DNA of 64,000 bases, taken from contig NZ_CP119106.1 of NCBI RefSeq assembly GCF_029643425.1, forward strand, positions 1,116,001 through 1,180,000, written 5' to 3'. The notes beneath the pieces were generated by a model that was not told the DNA's origin, did not search any database, and saw only the letters and a program-made list of their open reading frames with translations. A program made the position numbers and the translations under genes. Below, in pieces: positions 33,315 through 42,954 of the stretch (position 1 is the first letter of the stretch; each line of letters starts with the position of its first letter). This stretch comes from Isoptericola sp. AK164 (GTDB taxonomy: Bacteria > Actinomycetota > Actinomycetes > Actinomycetales > Cellulomonadaceae).

Positions 33315-33914
33315 GTGACCGCCGTCGACCCGAAGAAGACCTGGCGCTCCCTGTACTCCGCGCCGCGCGAGCCGGAGCTCATGACCGTGCCGCCCCGGCC
33401 CTACCTGCTGGTCGACGGCGCGGGAGCGCCGGGTGGCCCGGCGTACCTGGCCGCGGTGACGAGCCTGTACCCGGTGGCCTACGCCCTGCGTGCCGCCGTC
33501 AAGGAGGCCACCGGGACCGCGTACACGGTGATGCCGCTGGAGGGCCTGTGGTGGGCCGAGGAGATCGAGCGGTTCCGCGAGCTGCCGCGCTCGGCGTGGC
33601 TCTGGACGATGATGATCAGCCTGCCCGACGACGTCGCGGCGGTCCCGGCGGCCGACCTCGTCGAGCGCACGACGGCGGCACGCGACCTGCCGGCTCCCGT
33701 CCGGCTGGAGCACTTCGGTGACGGCGAGGCCGCCCAGGTGCTCCACGTCGGGCCGTACTCCGCCGAGGCGCCGACGGTGGACGCGCTGCACTCCTTCGTC
33801 GAGGCCTCGGGACGGGAGCTGACCGGACGGCACCACGAGATCTACCTGTCCGACCCGCGGCGGGTCGCGCCTGAACGGTTGCGGACGATCATCCGGCAGC
33901 CGGTGACTGCATGA
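33315..33914 (+). CDS. GyrI-like small-molecule binding domain protein
   Basis: A 199-residue protein of the GyrI-like (SbmC/BmrR effector) family: KKTWRSLYSAPREPELMTVP at the N-terminus, GGPAYLAAVTSLYPVAYALR, MPLEGLWWAEE and LEHFGDGEAAQVLHVGPYSA. These SHS2-fold domains bind hydrophobic or cationic compounds; stand-alone members are implicated in detoxification or hydrolysis. The GTG start is immediately after GGAGGT, an unusually close ribosome-binding site. It follows cysM by 108 bases and may have its own promoter. Confidence 0.87.
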   Translation: MTAVDPKKTWRSLYSAPREPELMTVPPRPYLLVDGAGAPGGPAYLAAVTSLYPVAYALRAAVKEATGTAYTVMPLEGLWWAEEIERFRELPRSAWLWTMMISLPDDVAAVPAADLVERTTAARDLPAPVRLEHFGDGEAAQVLHVGPYSAEAPTVDALHSFVEASGRELTGRHHEIYLSDPRRVAPERLRTIIRQPVTA

Positions 33915-34142
33915 TGGACGCGCCGCCGGGTCGCTGTCGTCGGGAATCCAGCTGCGCCCGCCTGGTAGGGCGGGAATCCGGTGGTGTCGGTGGCCGCAGA
34001 TGCAGTCGCGCGCAAGGACTGCGGCACGGCATTGCTCGCCGTGGTGAGTGCGCGGCAGCGGCACCCGACCGGAGGATAGAGGCGTCGTGCCGTGCATATG
34101 CGTCCGCTCGTGTTGTCGGACGCCGCCCCTACTCTGCCTGTC

Positions 34143-34337
34143 ATGACCCCTACGGATGCCCTGCGCAACGCCCGTCCGAGGATTCAGGCGGCGGTCGCTC
34201 AAGGTTCCTTCCTCGCGTGCCAGGAGGCACAGGCCGCCGGAGCCTCCGAGCATGACGTCGCCGCGATCCTCAAGGCCTACGCCTGGGCGTGGAAGGATCT
34301 CGCGGAGTGGCTCGACGAACGTGGCGCGACCGTCTAG
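34143..34337 (+). CDS. Small helical protein of unknown function
   Basis: A 64-residue protein, MTPTDALRNARPRIQAAVAQ to EWLDERGATV, predicted to be all helical and without membrane segments; the middle CQEAQAAGASEHDVAAILKA resembles a DNA- or protein-binding helix pair, but I recognise no family. TACTCT ends 7 bases before the ATG, matching the leaderless layout of the window, and this is the main support for it being real. Surrounding intergenic DNA (33.9-34.1 kb) has no other gene. Confidence 0.55.
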   Translation: MTPTDALRNARPRIQAAVAQGSFLACQEAQAAGASEHDVAAILKAYAWAWKDLAEWLDERGATV

Positions 34338-34382
34338 CGCCGTGGGAACGATGGGGCCGGTGCCGGGGTGAGCGGCTGACCG

Positions 34383-35081
34383 TCACGTCCGAGCTGGGGG
34401 AGCGGCCGCCAGCTCGGCGAGCCGGCGCATCATGCGCCGGCTCATCGCGGCGCTGACCAGGCTGAGGGCCTCGGACACGGCCCGGTCGACCGGGCGCTTC
34501 GACTCGTACCGCTCGCGCAGGTGCAGCCGGGTGGCCGGCGCCGGCCCGACGGAGACCGACTCGAGGTGGAACGCCCAGGTGAAGTCGTGACCCTCGGGTG
34601 CGCCGTCGGCCCTCTGGGAGGTCACCACCAGGTGGCTGCCGGGCACGACCTCGGCCACCCGCAGCGCCAGGTCCGGGTGGAGACGGAAGGCGTCGCCGAC
34701 CTGGACGTCCTGCCACTCGGGGTGGATCGTCGTCGCGCCGGTGATCCGGCAGCCGACGAGGTTCTCCAGCGCCTCGAACGAGTAGAAGCCGGCCTTGTCC
34801 TGGCCGAGCTGGGCGATCCACGGCCAGACGTCCGGCGGTGGGGCCGCGATGGTGCACGCCCGGTCGGCCTGGACGACGCCGCCTTCCAGCAGTTCGTCGC
34901 CGGGCAGCCAGACGCGCGTCTCTGCCTCGGTGGTGCCGAGCCGCCGGTGCGCACCGGTGGCGACCACGCCGGCCGCGGCGGTGAGGCCGGCGACCGCCGG
35001 CGCCGCGAGCACGGCCACCGCGGCGCGTCGTCTCGTCCTGGAGGCCGTCGTCCCGTCCGGTGCGTCGCTCACGGTGTCCAT
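34383..35081 (-). CDS. Membrane-anchored SRPBCC family protein
   Basis: A 232-residue protein with an Arg-rich N-terminus (SRTRRRAAVAVLAAPAVAGL and more) forming a signal anchor or lipobox-free membrane segment, then a START-like domain from about residue 75: CTIAAPPPDVWPWIAQLGQD, AGFYSFEALENLVGC, HDFTWAFHLESV and LRERYESKRPVD. The fold binds hydrophobic ligands. CGGAGAAGA directly precedes the ATG. It is the second SRPBCC gene in the window, unrelated in detail to the frameshifted one at 26.1 kb. The function is unknown. Confidence 0.8.
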   Translation of the reverse strand: MDTVSDAPDGTTASRTRRRAAVAVLAAPAVAGLTAAAGVVATGAHRRLGTTEAETRVWLPGDELLEGGVVQADRACTIAAPPPDVWPWIAQLGQDKAGFYSFEALENLVGCRITGATTIHPEWQDVQVGDAFRLHPDLALRVAEVVPGSHLVVTSQRADGAPEGHDFTWAFHLESVSVGPAPATRLHLRERYESKRPVDRAVSEALSLVSAAMSRRMMRRLAELAAAPPART

Positions 35082-35115
35082 TCTTCTCCGATCGCTCGGG
35101 GTCGCACGGCGCGGG

Positions 35116-35877
35116 TCAGCACGACTCGAGCACGCGCGTCATGGCGTCCTTCTCGGGCTGCGTGACGGCGAGGTCGTAGTCGGCCTTGATGTCGATCTGC
35201 GCCGCGACGTACTGGCAGCGGAACGACCTGTTCGGCGGCAGCCACTCGGCCGCGTTCGCCGCGCCCTTGGCGCGGTTCTCGCTGGGGTCGACCATGAGAA
35301 GGTTGGCGGGGTCGTTGGCGAACTCCTCGCGGCGGTCCTCGTTCCAGGCGTGCGCGCCGGAGATCCACGCGTTCTGCAGGGCGACGAGGTGCTCGGCGTC
35401 GAGGGACAGCGCCAGGTCGTCGCTGCCGCGCTCGAACGCGCGGTCCGTCTCCCCGGTGTACGGCTCGGTCTCCATCGTGCCGGTCAGGACGGTGCAGCCG
35501 TCGTCGTCCACCGTCTCCTCGACGAGGTCGCGGGCGAGCATGTCGTTGCGGGCGTCGCAGCCGTTGCCGTCCGGGTCGGTCCAGTGGTCGAACTCGTCGC
35601 GGTCGTAGCCGGTCTGCGGTGCCTTGCCCTTGACGGTGATCCCGTCGAGCTGGGCGGTGACCTGCTCGACGTCCACCGACCCGTCCGGGACGGCGGACGA
35701 GTCGTCGCCGGAGTCGCCGGTCGCAAGGTCGCCGTCGCCGAGGACGGCGCCCGCCGCCTCGGAGACCATCTCCCCGAGGCCGAGGTCGAGGTTCAGCCGC
35801 TCGTCGAGGTCGGTGGCCACGACGGTGACGGCGGCGGCGAGCAGGACGGCGATCAGGCCGGTGAGTGTGCGACGCAT
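35116..35877 (-). CDS. Secreted HNH endonuclease family protein (GmrSD C-terminal/DUF1524-like)
   Basis: A 253-residue exported nuclease-like protein. The signal peptide RTLTGLIAVLLAAAVTVVAT is followed by an acidic linker, then the HNH core: DAEHLVALQNAWISGAHAW supplies the first His, and FANDPANLLMVDPSENRAKG the Asn/His-type metal site, as in many small actinobacterial secreted nucleases. Four Cys could pair in the mature protein. Start ATG at 35877 is preferred over a GTG two codons earlier because AGGTGAGG lies 7 bases upstream. Extracellular DNA or RNA degradation for nutrients is a plausible role; target unknown. Confidence 0.85.
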   Translation of the reverse strand: MRRTLTGLIAVLLAAAVTVVATDLDERLNLDLGLGEMVSEAAGAVLGDGDLATGDSGDDSSAVPDGSVDVEQVTAQLDGITVKGKAPQTGYDRDEFDHWTDPDGNGCDARNDMLARDLVEETVDDDGCTVLTGTMETEPYTGETDRAFERGSDDLALSLDAEHLVALQNAWISGAHAWNEDRREEFANDPANLLMVDPSENRAKGAANAAEWLPPNRSFRCQYVAAQIDIKADYDLAVTQPEKDAMTRVLESC

Positions 35878-35985
35878 CCGCACACCTCACCAGGTCGGAC
35901 GGCCCGGGCGGCGGCGCCCACGCCGGTGTCTGCGCTGCTGAGACGTACGTCGCTGCGTAGGCTGCCCGCGAGGGGAAGGGGTCGC

Positions 35986-37101
35986 ATGACGCACGAGGAC
36001 ACCGGTGCCACGCCGTCGCGCCGTCGGGACCTGCTGCGGCGACGCGCCGCGGCCGCGCCGCCGTCGGCGCCGGCCGAGGTGCCGCACCTGACCCGGTACG
36101 TCGAGGACGGCCGTCCGTCGCCGGCGCCGCCGGGCGCGAGCGTGGCCGACGGCCTGCGGTTCGCCGACTCCGCGGACGACCGCATGACCATGTCCCTCTA
36201 CCCGCGCCCGACGGAGCCCGCCGTGCGGGAGCTGGCCGAGGCGTGGGACCTGCACCCGCTGGTCGTCGAAGACCTGCTGCACGCCCACCAGCGGCCGAAG
36301 CTCGAGCGCTACGGGGACATCCTGTTCCTCGTCGTACGGTCGGCCTGGTACGTCGACGCCGAGGAGGACGTGGTCCTGGGGGAGTTCCACGTCCTCGTGC
36401 GGCCGGGGGCCGTGGCGGTCCTGTGTCAGGACGGTCGCTGGATCGACGGCACACCCGCCGCCGGACTCGACGAGGAGACCGTCCGCGCCGACAGGACGGT
36501 GGGCACCCTGCTCGCCGACGAGCACCTGCTCCGGCTCGGGCCGGAGGCGGTCGCCTACCGGTTGCTGGACGCGATCGTCGACGGGTACGCGCCCGTGCTG
36601 CAGGGCGTCGGGATCGACAAGGAGCAGATCGAGCGGCAGGTCTTCAGCGGGGACGCCGCGGTGGCCGAACGCATCTACCGCCTCAGCCAGGAGGTGATCG
36701 ACATGCAGCACGCGACGACGTCGCTGACCGAGGTGCTCGAGTCGCTGCGGGCGGGCTTCGCGAAGTACGCCGTCGCCGCCGAGCTGCAGGCCTACCTGCA
36801 GGACGTCTCGGACCACCTCACCCGCGCCGACGCGCGCGTGCGGGAGTACCGCGAGGCGCTCGGGCAGATCCTCGACGTCAACGCGACGCTGGTCGCGCAG
36901 CGCCAGAACGAGGACATGAAGAAGATCTCCGGCTGGGCCGCGATCCTCTTCGCCCCGACCCTGGTCGCCGCCGTCTACGGCATGAACTTCGAGGTCATGC
37001 CCGAGCTGCACTGGGCGTTCGGCTACCCGCTGGCGGTCGGCCTGATGCTGACCTTCTCCGTGGTGCTGTACGTCGTCTTCAAGCGCGGCCGGTGGATGTA
37101 G
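35986..37101 (+). CDS. corA: CorA-family magnesium/cobalt channel
   Basis: A 371-residue pentameric divalent-cation channel. The N-terminal cytoplasmic domain contains DLHPLVVEDLLHAHQRPKLE and DILFLVVRSAWYV, a long helix (EVIDMQHATTSLTEVLESLR) follows, and the C-terminus has two transmembrane helices with the essential YGMNF signature between them and a basic end FKRGRWM. All channel features are present. A GGGGAAGGGG ribosome-binding site precedes the ATG. The first 35 residues are an Arg/Ala-rich extension beyond the usual family start. It is divergent from the secreted nuclease. Confidence 0.92.
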   Translation: MTHEDTGATPSRRRDLLRRRAAAAPPSAPAEVPHLTRYVEDGRPSPAPPGASVADGLRFADSADDRMTMSLYPRPTEPAVRELAEAWDLHPLVVEDLLHAHQRPKLERYGDILFLVVRSAWYVDAEEDVVLGEFHVLVRPGAVAVLCQDGRWIDGTPAAGLDEETVRADRTVGTLLADEHLLRLGPEAVAYRLLDAIVDGYAPVLQGVGIDKEQIERQVFSGDAAVAERIYRLSQEVIDMQHATTSLTEVLESLRAGFAKYAVAAELQAYLQDVSDHLTRADARVREYREALGQILDVNATLVAQRQNEDMKKISGWAAILFAPTLVAAVYGMNFEVMPELHWAFGYPLAVGLMLTFSVVLYVVFKRGRWM

Positions 37102-37125
37102 CGGCCGGTCCACTACTGTCGAGCC

Positions 37126-37494
37126 ATGAGCGACGACCGGCTGCCCGTCGACCTGGACCAGATGTTCGACCTCGCCCGCGCCGGCGCGGACCTGCTGCTG
37201 GAGTTCGTCGACGACGGCGTCCCCGTCGACCTCGCCGACGTCCACGGCAACTCCCTGCTCATGCTCGCCGCCTACCACGGCCACGCCGATCTGGTCCGGG
37301 GCCTCGCGCAGCGGGGAGCCGACGTCGACCGGCTCAACGAGCGCGGCCAGTCCCCGCTCGCCGGCGCGGTGTTCAAGGGTGACCCGGCCGTCGTCGACGT
37401 CCTCGTCGCGGCGGGCGCCGACGTCGACGCCGGTCAGCCGAGCGCCCGCACGACGGCCCGGATGTTCGAGCGTCCGGTGCCGGGAGAGGCGTGA
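37126..37494 (+). CDS. Ankyrin-repeat protein
   Basis: A 122-residue protein with three ankyrin repeats: [40 protein letters not shown] and [20 protein letters not shown]. Such small bacterial ankyrin proteins are protein-binding scaffolds with no fixed function; those linked to catalase or peptidase genes help in oxidative stress, but no such partner is here. TACTGT ends 6 bases before the ATG, so it is probably leaderless and monocistronic. It ends 22 bases before the prfB start and may be cotranscribed with it. Confidence 0.85.
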   Translation: MSDDRLPVDLDQMFDLARAGADLLLEFVDDGVPVDLADVHGNSLLMLAAYHGHADLVRGLAQRGADVDRLNERGQSPLAGAVFKGDPAVVDVLVAAGADVDAGQPSARTTARMFERPVPGEA

Positions 37495-37516
37495 GCGAAA
37501 GGTAGGCTGGTTCCTC

Positions 37517-38626
37517 GTGGCCACTATCGACTTCCCCGCCGAGATCAAGGGGCTCCGCTCCACCCTCGAGTCCATCGAGTCGGTGAGCGACCCCTCTGCC
37601 CTGGAGGCGAAGATCGCCGAGCTCTCCGAGCAGGCGGCCGCTCCCGACCTCTGGGACGACCAGGAGAATGCGCAGCGCGTCACCTCGGCCCTGTCGCACG
37701 CCCAGGACGAGCTCGACCGGGTCAAGAAGTTCAGCAGCCGCATCGACGACGTCGAGACGCTCGTCGAGCTCGGCCACGAGATGGACGACGCCGACTCGCT
37801 CGCCGAGGCCGAGACCGAGGTCGCCGCGCTGCGCAAGGAGCTCGACTCCCTCGAGGTGCGCACCTTGCTCAGCGGCGAGTACGACGCCCGCGAGGCCGTC
37901 GTGACGATCCGCGCCGGCGCCGGCGGCGTCGACGCCGCGGACTTCGCCGAGATGCTCATGCGCATGTACCTGCGCTGGGCCGAGCGCCACGGCTACCCGG
38001 CCAAGGTCATGGACACCTCCTACGCCGAGGAGGCCGGTCTGAAGTCGGCCACGTTCGAGGTGAACACCCCGTACGCGTTCGGGCACCTGTCGGTCGAGGC
38101 CGGCACGCACCGCCTGGTGCGCATCTCGCCGTTCGACAACCAGGGCCGTCGCCAGACGTCGTTCGCCGCGGTCGAGGTCATCCCGCTCATCGAGCAGACG
38201 GACCACATCGAGATCGACGAGAACGAGCTGAAGATCGACGTCTTCCGCTCCTCGGGCCCCGGTGGTCAGTCGGTCAACACCACCGACTCGGCCGTGCGCA
38301 TGACGCACATCCCGACCGGCACCGTGGTGTCGATGCAGAACGAGAAGTCGCAGATCCAGAACCGTGCCGCCGCGCTGCGCGTCATGCAGTCCCGCCTGCT
38401 GCTGATCCGTCAGCAGGAGGAGGCCGCCAAGAAGAAGGAGCTCGCCGGCGACATCAAGGCGAGCTGGGGCGACCAGATGCGCTCCTACGTGCTGCACCCG
38501 TACCAGATGGTCAAGGACCTGCGCACCGAGCACGAGTCCGGCAACACCCAGAACGTGTTCGACGGCGCGATCGACGACTTCATCGAGGCCGGCATCCGGT
38601 GGCGGCGCAACCAGGCGGACGACTGA
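37517..38626 (+). CDS. prfB: Peptide chain release factor 2
   Basis: A 369-residue class I release factor for UGA and UAA stop codons. It has the RF2-type tripeptide SPF in [11 protein letters not shown], the catalytic GGQ in [16 protein letters not shown], and the N-terminal helical domain [20 protein letters not shown]. There is no in-frame UGA or Shine-Dalgarno-like slippery site near the N-terminus, so the programmed +1 frameshift of E. coli prfB is not used. The GTG follows TAGGCT by 8 bases, a leaderless layout. It heads the conserved prfB-ftsE-ftsX-peptidase-smpB-ssrA run. Confidence 0.96.
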   Translation: MATIDFPAEIKGLRSTLESIESVSDPSALEAKIAELSEQAAAPDLWDDQENAQRVTSALSHAQDELDRVKKFSSRIDDVETLVELGHEMDDADSLAEAETEVAALRKELDSLEVRTLLSGEYDAREAVVTIRAGAGGVDAADFAEMLMRMYLRWAERHGYPAKVMDTSYAEEAGLKSATFEVNTPYAFGHLSVEAGTHRLVRISPFDNQGRRQTSFAAVEVIPLIEQTDHIEIDENELKIDVFRSSGPGGQSVNTTDSAVRMTHIPTGTVVSMQNEKSQIQNRAAALRVMQSRLLLIRQQEEAAKKKELAGDIKASWGDQMRSYVLHPYQMVKDLRTEHESGNTQNVFDGAIDDFIEAGIRWRRNQADD

Positions 38627-38835
38627 CCTTCTCCTGAGCCGCCGGGTCGCGCGCAGCGTCGACCGTCGCGGCAGCGACCCGCGAAAAACGGTCAATCCCG
38701 GGCGATTGCGGCAAGCAACCGACGCGTCACCACGACACGCCGCGTGTCTGTCTCCCCGCGCCCGTCGCGGCGTGCGAGTCTCGGAGCGGGCGGTCGCCGA
38801 CGCGTGCGACGACGCCGCCCAGGGGGAGGTACGTC

Positions 38836-39741
38836 GTGATCCGGTTCGAGAACGTCTCGAAGGTCTATGCGCGGGGGGCGCGCCCTGCGCTGGACGACGT
38901 CTCCGTCGACGTCGAACGCGGCGAGTTCGTGTTCCTCGTGGGGGCCTCCGGCTCCGGGAAGTCGACGTTCCTGCGCCTCGTGCTGCGCGAGGAGCGCCCG
39001 ACCGGCGGGCGCGTCTACGTCGCCGGCCGTGACCTGACGCGCCTCTCGCCGTGGCGGGTGCCCGGCCTGCGCCGCGGCATCGGCATGGTGTTCCAGGACT
39101 TCCGGCTGCTGCCGAACAAGACCGTCTACGAGAACGTCGCGTTCGCCCTGCAGGTCATCGGCCGTCCCCGCCACCACATCCGCACCACCGTGCCCGAGGT
39201 GCTGGAGTGGGTGGGCCTGGACGGCAAGGAGAAGCGCCGGCCGCACGAGCTGTCCGGTGGGGAGCAGCAGCGCGTCGCCATCGCGCGCGCCTTCGTCAAC
39301 CGGCCCAAGATCTTGCTCGCCGACGAGCCCACCGGCAACCTCGACCCCACCACCTCGCAGGGCATCATGCGCCTGCTGGACCGCATCAACCGCACCGGCA
39401 CCACCGTGGTCATGGCGACGCACGACGACGAGATCGTCAACGAGATGCGTCGACGCGTCGTCGAGCTGTCCACCGGGCGCATCGTGCGCGACGAGGTCGA
39501 GGCCGCCTACGGCCGTCGCGAGGAGATCCTGCCCCAGGTCGGACCCGTCGCCGTCCTCGACGCCCCCGGTCGCGGGGTGCCCGCCCGCCGCATCTCCGTG
39601 CGGCCGGAACCGGGCGACGTCGCGGCCGAGCGCGCTGCCGAGCAGGCGGCCGCCCGGGGCGTCGACCCCCCGCCGGTCGAGGTCGACGAGGACTCCCGCG
39701 AGATGTCGGGTGCCATGGCGTCCCGGGCCGAGGAGGCCTGA
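38836..39741 (+). CDS. ftsE: Cell-division ATPase FtsE
   Basis: A 301-residue ABC ATPase that, with FtsX, activates septal peptidoglycan hydrolases. Walker [11 protein letters not shown]-loop [20 protein letters not shown], signature [15 protein letters not shown], Walker [14 protein letters not shown] and the switch His in [11 protein letters not shown] are intact. The ATPase ends near residue 230; about 70 extra residues follow, rich in Pro, Glu and Arg ([20 protein letters not shown]), longer than the E. coli protein (222) and known to vary in actinobacteria. GGGGGAGGT precedes the GTG. A 209-base promoter region separates it from prfB. Confidence 0.95.
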   Translation: MIRFENVSKVYARGARPALDDVSVDVERGEFVFLVGASGSGKSTFLRLVLREERPTGGRVYVAGRDLTRLSPWRVPGLRRGIGMVFQDFRLLPNKTVYENVAFALQVIGRPRHHIRTTVPEVLEWVGLDGKEKRRPHELSGGEQQRVAIARAFVNRPKILLADEPTGNLDPTTSQGIMRLLDRINRTGTTVVMATHDDEIVNEMRRRVVELSTGRIVRDEVEAAYGRREEILPQVGPVAVLDAPGRGVPARRISVRPEPGDVAAERAAEQAAARGVDPPPVEVDEDSREMSGAMASRAEEA

Positions 39742-39744
39742 GCG

Positions 39745-40656
39745 GTGCGCCTGCAGTTCATCCTCGGCGAGGTCTTCCGCGGACTGCGCCGCAACGCCAC
39801 GATGGTGGTCTCGGTCGTCCTCGTCACGTTCGTGTCGCTGACGTTCGTCGGGGCCGCGGCGCTGCTCCAGATGCAGATCGACAAGCTCCAGGGCGACTGG
39901 TACGACCTGGTCGAGGTGTCGGTCTTCCTCTGCCCGGAGGGGTCGACGGCGTCGACCTGCGCCGGGGGAGAGGCGACCGAGGAGCAGATCAGCACCGTCG
40001 AGCGCACGATCAGCACCGAGCTCGACGACGTGGTGTCCACGGTCTACTTCGAGTCGAAGGAAGACGCGTTCGAGGCGTTCTCCGCCCAGTACCCGGACGG
40101 CTACCAGGGCACCCAGCTGACCGAAGAAGACATGCAGGCGTCCTTCCGTCTCCAGCTCGCCGACCCCGAGCAGTACCAGGTGGTCGACGAGGTCCTCTCG
40201 GGGCGGGACGGCGTCGAGGTGGTCGAGGACCAGCGCGCGATCTTCGAACCGCTGTTCCTGGCCCTGAACCGTTCCTCGCTCGTCGCGGTCGGCCTGGCGG
40301 TCGTCATGCTCGTGGCCGCCGCCCTGCTCATCATCACGACCATCCGGCTTTCCGCCGTCTCCCGGCAGCGGGAGACCGGCATCATGCGGCTCGTGGGTGC
40401 CTCGACGCTGTTCGTCCAGCTGCCCTTCATGCTCGAGGGCGCCCTCGCGGCGCTGCTCGGCGCCGTGCTGGCCGTGATCGGGCTGTGGGCGGCCGTGCAG
40501 TACCTGGTGATCGACTGGCTCGCGGAGTCGGTCGACTGGGTCGAGCACGTCACCACGGCCGACGTGCTCACGATCGCCCCGCTGCTGCTGGGGCTGGCCG
40601 TGGCGGTCGCCGCCGTGTCCTCCGCCGTGACGCTCCACCGCTACACGAGGGTGTGA
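39745..40656 (+). CDS. ftsX: Cell-division permease-like protein FtsX
   Basis: A 303-residue membrane protein with four transmembrane helices: FRGLRRNATMVVSVVLVTF at the N-terminus, a large extracellular loop (about residues 45-165) with a Cys pair LCPEGSTASTC that may form a disulfide, then LVAVGLAVVMLVAAALLII, PFMLEGALAALLGAVLAVIG and a last helix at APLLLGLAVAVAAVSSAV. It transmits FtsE ATP hydrolysis to the coiled-coil peptidase encoded next. The GTG lies 3 bases past the ftsE stop. Confidence 0.94.
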   Translation: MRLQFILGEVFRGLRRNATMVVSVVLVTFVSLTFVGAAALLQMQIDKLQGDWYDLVEVSVFLCPEGSTASTCAGGEATEEQISTVERTISTELDDVVSTVYFESKEDAFEAFSAQYPDGYQGTQLTEEDMQASFRLQLADPEQYQVVDEVLSGRDGVEVVEDQRAIFEPLFLALNRSSLVAVGLAVVMLVAAALLIITTIRLSAVSRQRETGIMRLVGASTLFVQLPFMLEGALAALLGAVLAVIGLWAAVQYLVIDWLAESVDWVEHVTTADVLTIAPLLLGLAVAVAAVSSAVTLHRYTRV

Positions 40657-40662
40657 TCCGCC

Positions 40663-42204
40663 GTGCCCGACGTCGTCCGCCTGCGCCGCGCCCTCGCCGG
40701 GGTGCTCGCGACCCTGCTGCTGATCGGCCCGACCGCGCCGGTCGTCGCCGACGAGCTCGACGACCAGCGGGCGGCCGCCGAGGAGGAGCAGCGCCAGAAG
40801 CGGCAGGAGCGGCAGGACCTGCAGCACGAGCTGGAGGACACCAACGCCGAGTTCGCCCAGGCCGTGCTCGACCTCAACGAGGTCGAGGGCCGGCTGCCCG
40901 TCGCCCAGGCCGAGCTCGCCGAGGCCCAGGCAGCCCTCGCCGAGGCGCGGCGCAAGGCCGCCGTCCTCGCCGACCGGCTGGCCGACGCCGAGGAGGAGGA
41001 GAAGACGGTCTCGGAGCAGATCGTCGCGGGAGAGGGCAAGGCTGAGGAGGCGCGGGGCGACGTCGCGGCCATGGCGCGCGAGGCGTACCGGCGCGGCGAC
41101 GACGTGAGCACCATCGGGCTCGTCACCGGCGCGCAGTCGACCGAGGAGTTCCTCCGCGACGTGTCCGTGACGTCCTCGGCGGCGCGCAGCCGCTCGCGGT
41201 CGGTGGCCGAGCTGCAGGAGGCGGAGACCGTCGCCCGCAACCAGCAGGCCCGTCTCGACGCGATCCGCGAGACCATCGCCGACCTCAAGGCGGAGGCCGA
41301 CGCCAACGTCGTCGCCGCTCAGGAGGCCGAGCAGCAGGCGGCGGAGCGCAAGGCCGAGGTCGAGCGGCTGATCGAGGAGCAGCAGCGGCTCAAGGCGTCG
41401 ATCGCCTCCCAGCGGGACGAGACGATCGCCGAGCTGGAGGAGAACGAGGACGAGCGCGCCCAGCTCCAGTCCGAGATCAAGGACATCATCGCCCAGCAGG
41501 CCGAGCGCGACCGCCGGCTCGAGGAGGAGCGCCAGCGCCGCGAGGAGGAGGAACGCCAGCGCCGTGAGGCCGAGGCCCGGCGGCAGGCCGAGCGCGAGGC
41601 CGAGCGCCGGGCCGAGCAGCGCGCCGAGCAGAACCAGAACTCCGGCGGCGGTGGGGGCGGCTCCAGCTCCGGGGGCGGTGGTGGCTCCGGAGGCGGCGGT
41701 TCCAGCTCCGGCGGGGGCGGCGGATCCAGCTCGGGCGGCGGTGGCTCGAGCTCCGGCGGGGGCGGGGGTTCCAGCTCCGGCGGCGGGTCGTCGTCCTCGG
41801 GGCCGTTCCTCGGCTGGCCCACGAACTACCGGGTCGTCACCAGCAGCTACGGGATGCGGTACCTGGAGATGTACGGCTACACCCGGCTGCACGCCGGCAC
41901 CGACATCCGCAGCTACTGCGGCACGCCCATCTACTCCTCCCAGAGCGGGTACGTGGAGCAGGCGTACTACGGTTCCGGCCCGGGCAACAACGTCCTGATC
42001 AACCACGGCAGGCACCGCGGCGACAGCGTCATGAGCCGCTACCTGCACCTGTCGCGCGACGTGGTGTCCGTGGGCCAGAAGGTCTCCAAGGGACAGGTCA
42101 TCGGGTACTCCGGCAGCACCGGGTCCTCCGGCGCGTGCCACCTCCACTTCGAGGTGTGGGTCAACGGCAGCACCGTCGACCCGATGGGCGGCTGGCTCAA
42201 CTGA
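40663..42204 (+). CDS. Secreted coiled-coil M23 peptidase (EnvC/RipC-position murein hydrolase or activator)
   Basis: A 513-residue exported protein. Signal peptide [23 protein letters not shown]; residues about 30-320 form a long coiled coil rich in Glu, Gln, Arg and Ala ([20 protein letters not shown] and [20 protein letters not shown]); then a Gly/Ser linker of about 50 residues; then a LytM/M23 domain with [27 protein letters not shown] and [13 protein letters not shown], giving the HxGxD and HxH zinc ligands. The metal site looks intact, so it may be an active endopeptidase, not only an activator as E. coli EnvC is. It sits directly after ftsX, the place of the FtsX-controlled hydrolase in other bacteria. 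Confidence 0.9.
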   Translation: MPDVVRLRRALAGVLATLLLIGPTAPVVADELDDQRAAAEEEQRQKRQERQDLQHELEDTNAEFAQAVLDLNEVEGRLPVAQAELAEAQAALAEARRKAAVLADRLADAEEEEKTVSEQIVAGEGKAEEARGDVAAMAREAYRRGDDVSTIGLVTGAQSTEEFLRDVSVTSSAARSRSRSVAELQEAETVARNQQARLDAIRETIADLKAEADANVVAAQEAEQQAAERKAEVERLIEEQQRLKASIASQRDETIAELEENEDERAQLQSEIKDIIAQQAERDRRLEEERQRREEEERQRREAEARRQAEREAERRAEQRAEQNQNSGGGGGGSSSGGGGGSGGGGSSSGGGGGSSSGGGGSSSGGGGGSSSGGGSSSSGPFLGWPTNYRVVTSSYGMRYLEMYGYTRLHAGTDIRSYCGTPIYSSQSGYVEQAYYGSGPGNNVLINHGRHRGDSVMSRYLHLSRDVVSVGQKVSKGQVIGYSGSTGSSGACHLHFEVWVNGSTVDPMGGWLN

Positions 42205-42304
42205 CCTCGGGGGCGGGCCGCGTGCCGCCCTGAGCGAAAATGCGCTGGTCCGGGCGCCGGGGGTGCGTATCCTGGACTGTCGCGCTACCTGGGAGGAGGA
42301 GACC

Positions 42305-42811
42305 GTGTCCAACAAGGCCAAGGGCGCCAAGAAGAAGCAGCAGTCCGCGGACCCGCGCCAGCTCGTGGCGAACAACAAGAAGGCCCGTCACGACTACGTG
42401 ATCGAGGACGTGCTCGAGGCCGGCATCGTCCTGTCCGGGACCGAGGTCAAGGCCCTGCGCATGGGACGCGCGTCGCTGGCCGAGAGCTACGTCGCCGTCG
42501 ACCACGACGAGGCCTGGCTGGAGAACGCGCACATCCCCGAGTACTTCCAGGGCACCTGGAACAACCACGCACCGCGGCGACGGCGCAAGCTGCTGCTGCA
42601 TCGTGAGGAGATCGACCGCCTCGGGGTGAAGTCCCGCGAGAAGGGCAAGACGATCGTCCCGCTGCGCCTGTACTTCCTGGACGGCCGGGCCAAGGTCGAG
42701 ATCGCCCTGGCGCGCGGCAAGAAGGAGTACGACAAGCGGCAGACGCTGCGCGAGAAGCAGGACATGCGCGAGGCGCAGCGCGCGATGCGGCGCCAGGAGC
42801 TGCTCACCTGA
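42305..42811 (+). CDS. smpB: SsrA-binding protein SmpB
   Basis: A 168-residue tmRNA-binding protein for trans-translation. The beta-barrel part reads [23 protein letters not shown] and [20 protein letters not shown] with the conserved SYV segment, then [13 protein letters not shown] and the C-terminal [20 protein letters not shown] tail that occupies the ribosomal A site. It starts with a GTG after GGGAGGAGGAG. The upstream in-frame codons are not used. ssrA follows 143 bases downstream, the same transcript or an independently promoted gene. Confidence 0.95.
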   Translation: MSNKAKGAKKKQQSADPRQLVANNKKARHDYVIEDVLEAGIVLSGTEVKALRMGRASLAESYVAVDHDEAWLENAHIPEYFQGTWNNHAPRRRRKLLLHREEIDRLGVKSREKGKTIVPLRLYFLDGRAKVEIALARGKKEYDKRQTLREKQDMREAQRAMRRQELLT

Positions 42812-42871
42812 CCCGACCCGCGGGGTCGTGCCCGCGTGGTCCGACGACGGCGCGGCGGGCGGAAATATCTG

Positions 42872-42900
42872 TGCGACGTGCGCTGTTCATCCACTACAGT
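42872..42900 (+). promoter_or_regulatory. Possible ssrA promoter
   Basis: TGCGAC (42872-42877) and TACAGT (42895-42900) are 17 bases apart, a plausible sigma-70-type pair; start would be near 42907, with RNase P trimming the 5' end at 42955. TTGACA nearer the gene (42941) is too close to be its -35. Confidence 0.4.
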
Positions 42901-42954
42901 GAGACACGCTGGCGGCGGTACGCCGTGGCCGGCACGGATCTTGACAAATCCATA

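Noticed and set aside
37517-37600. Programmed frameshift in prfB
   Set aside because: The N-terminal region has no in-frame UGA; the frame is continuous from GTG to the end, as usual in actinobacteria.
38692-42378. A 1228-codon minus-strand frame across ftsE, ftsX and the M23 gene
   Set aside because: It is antisense to four well-identified genes; its product is low-complexity (long Leu/Gly/Arg runs) and has no recognisable domain. Long antisense frames are expected at this GC content.
42941-42954. TTGACA just before ssrA as its promoter -35
   Set aside because: It lies only 9 bases from the mature 5' end, too close for a -35 box of the same gene.
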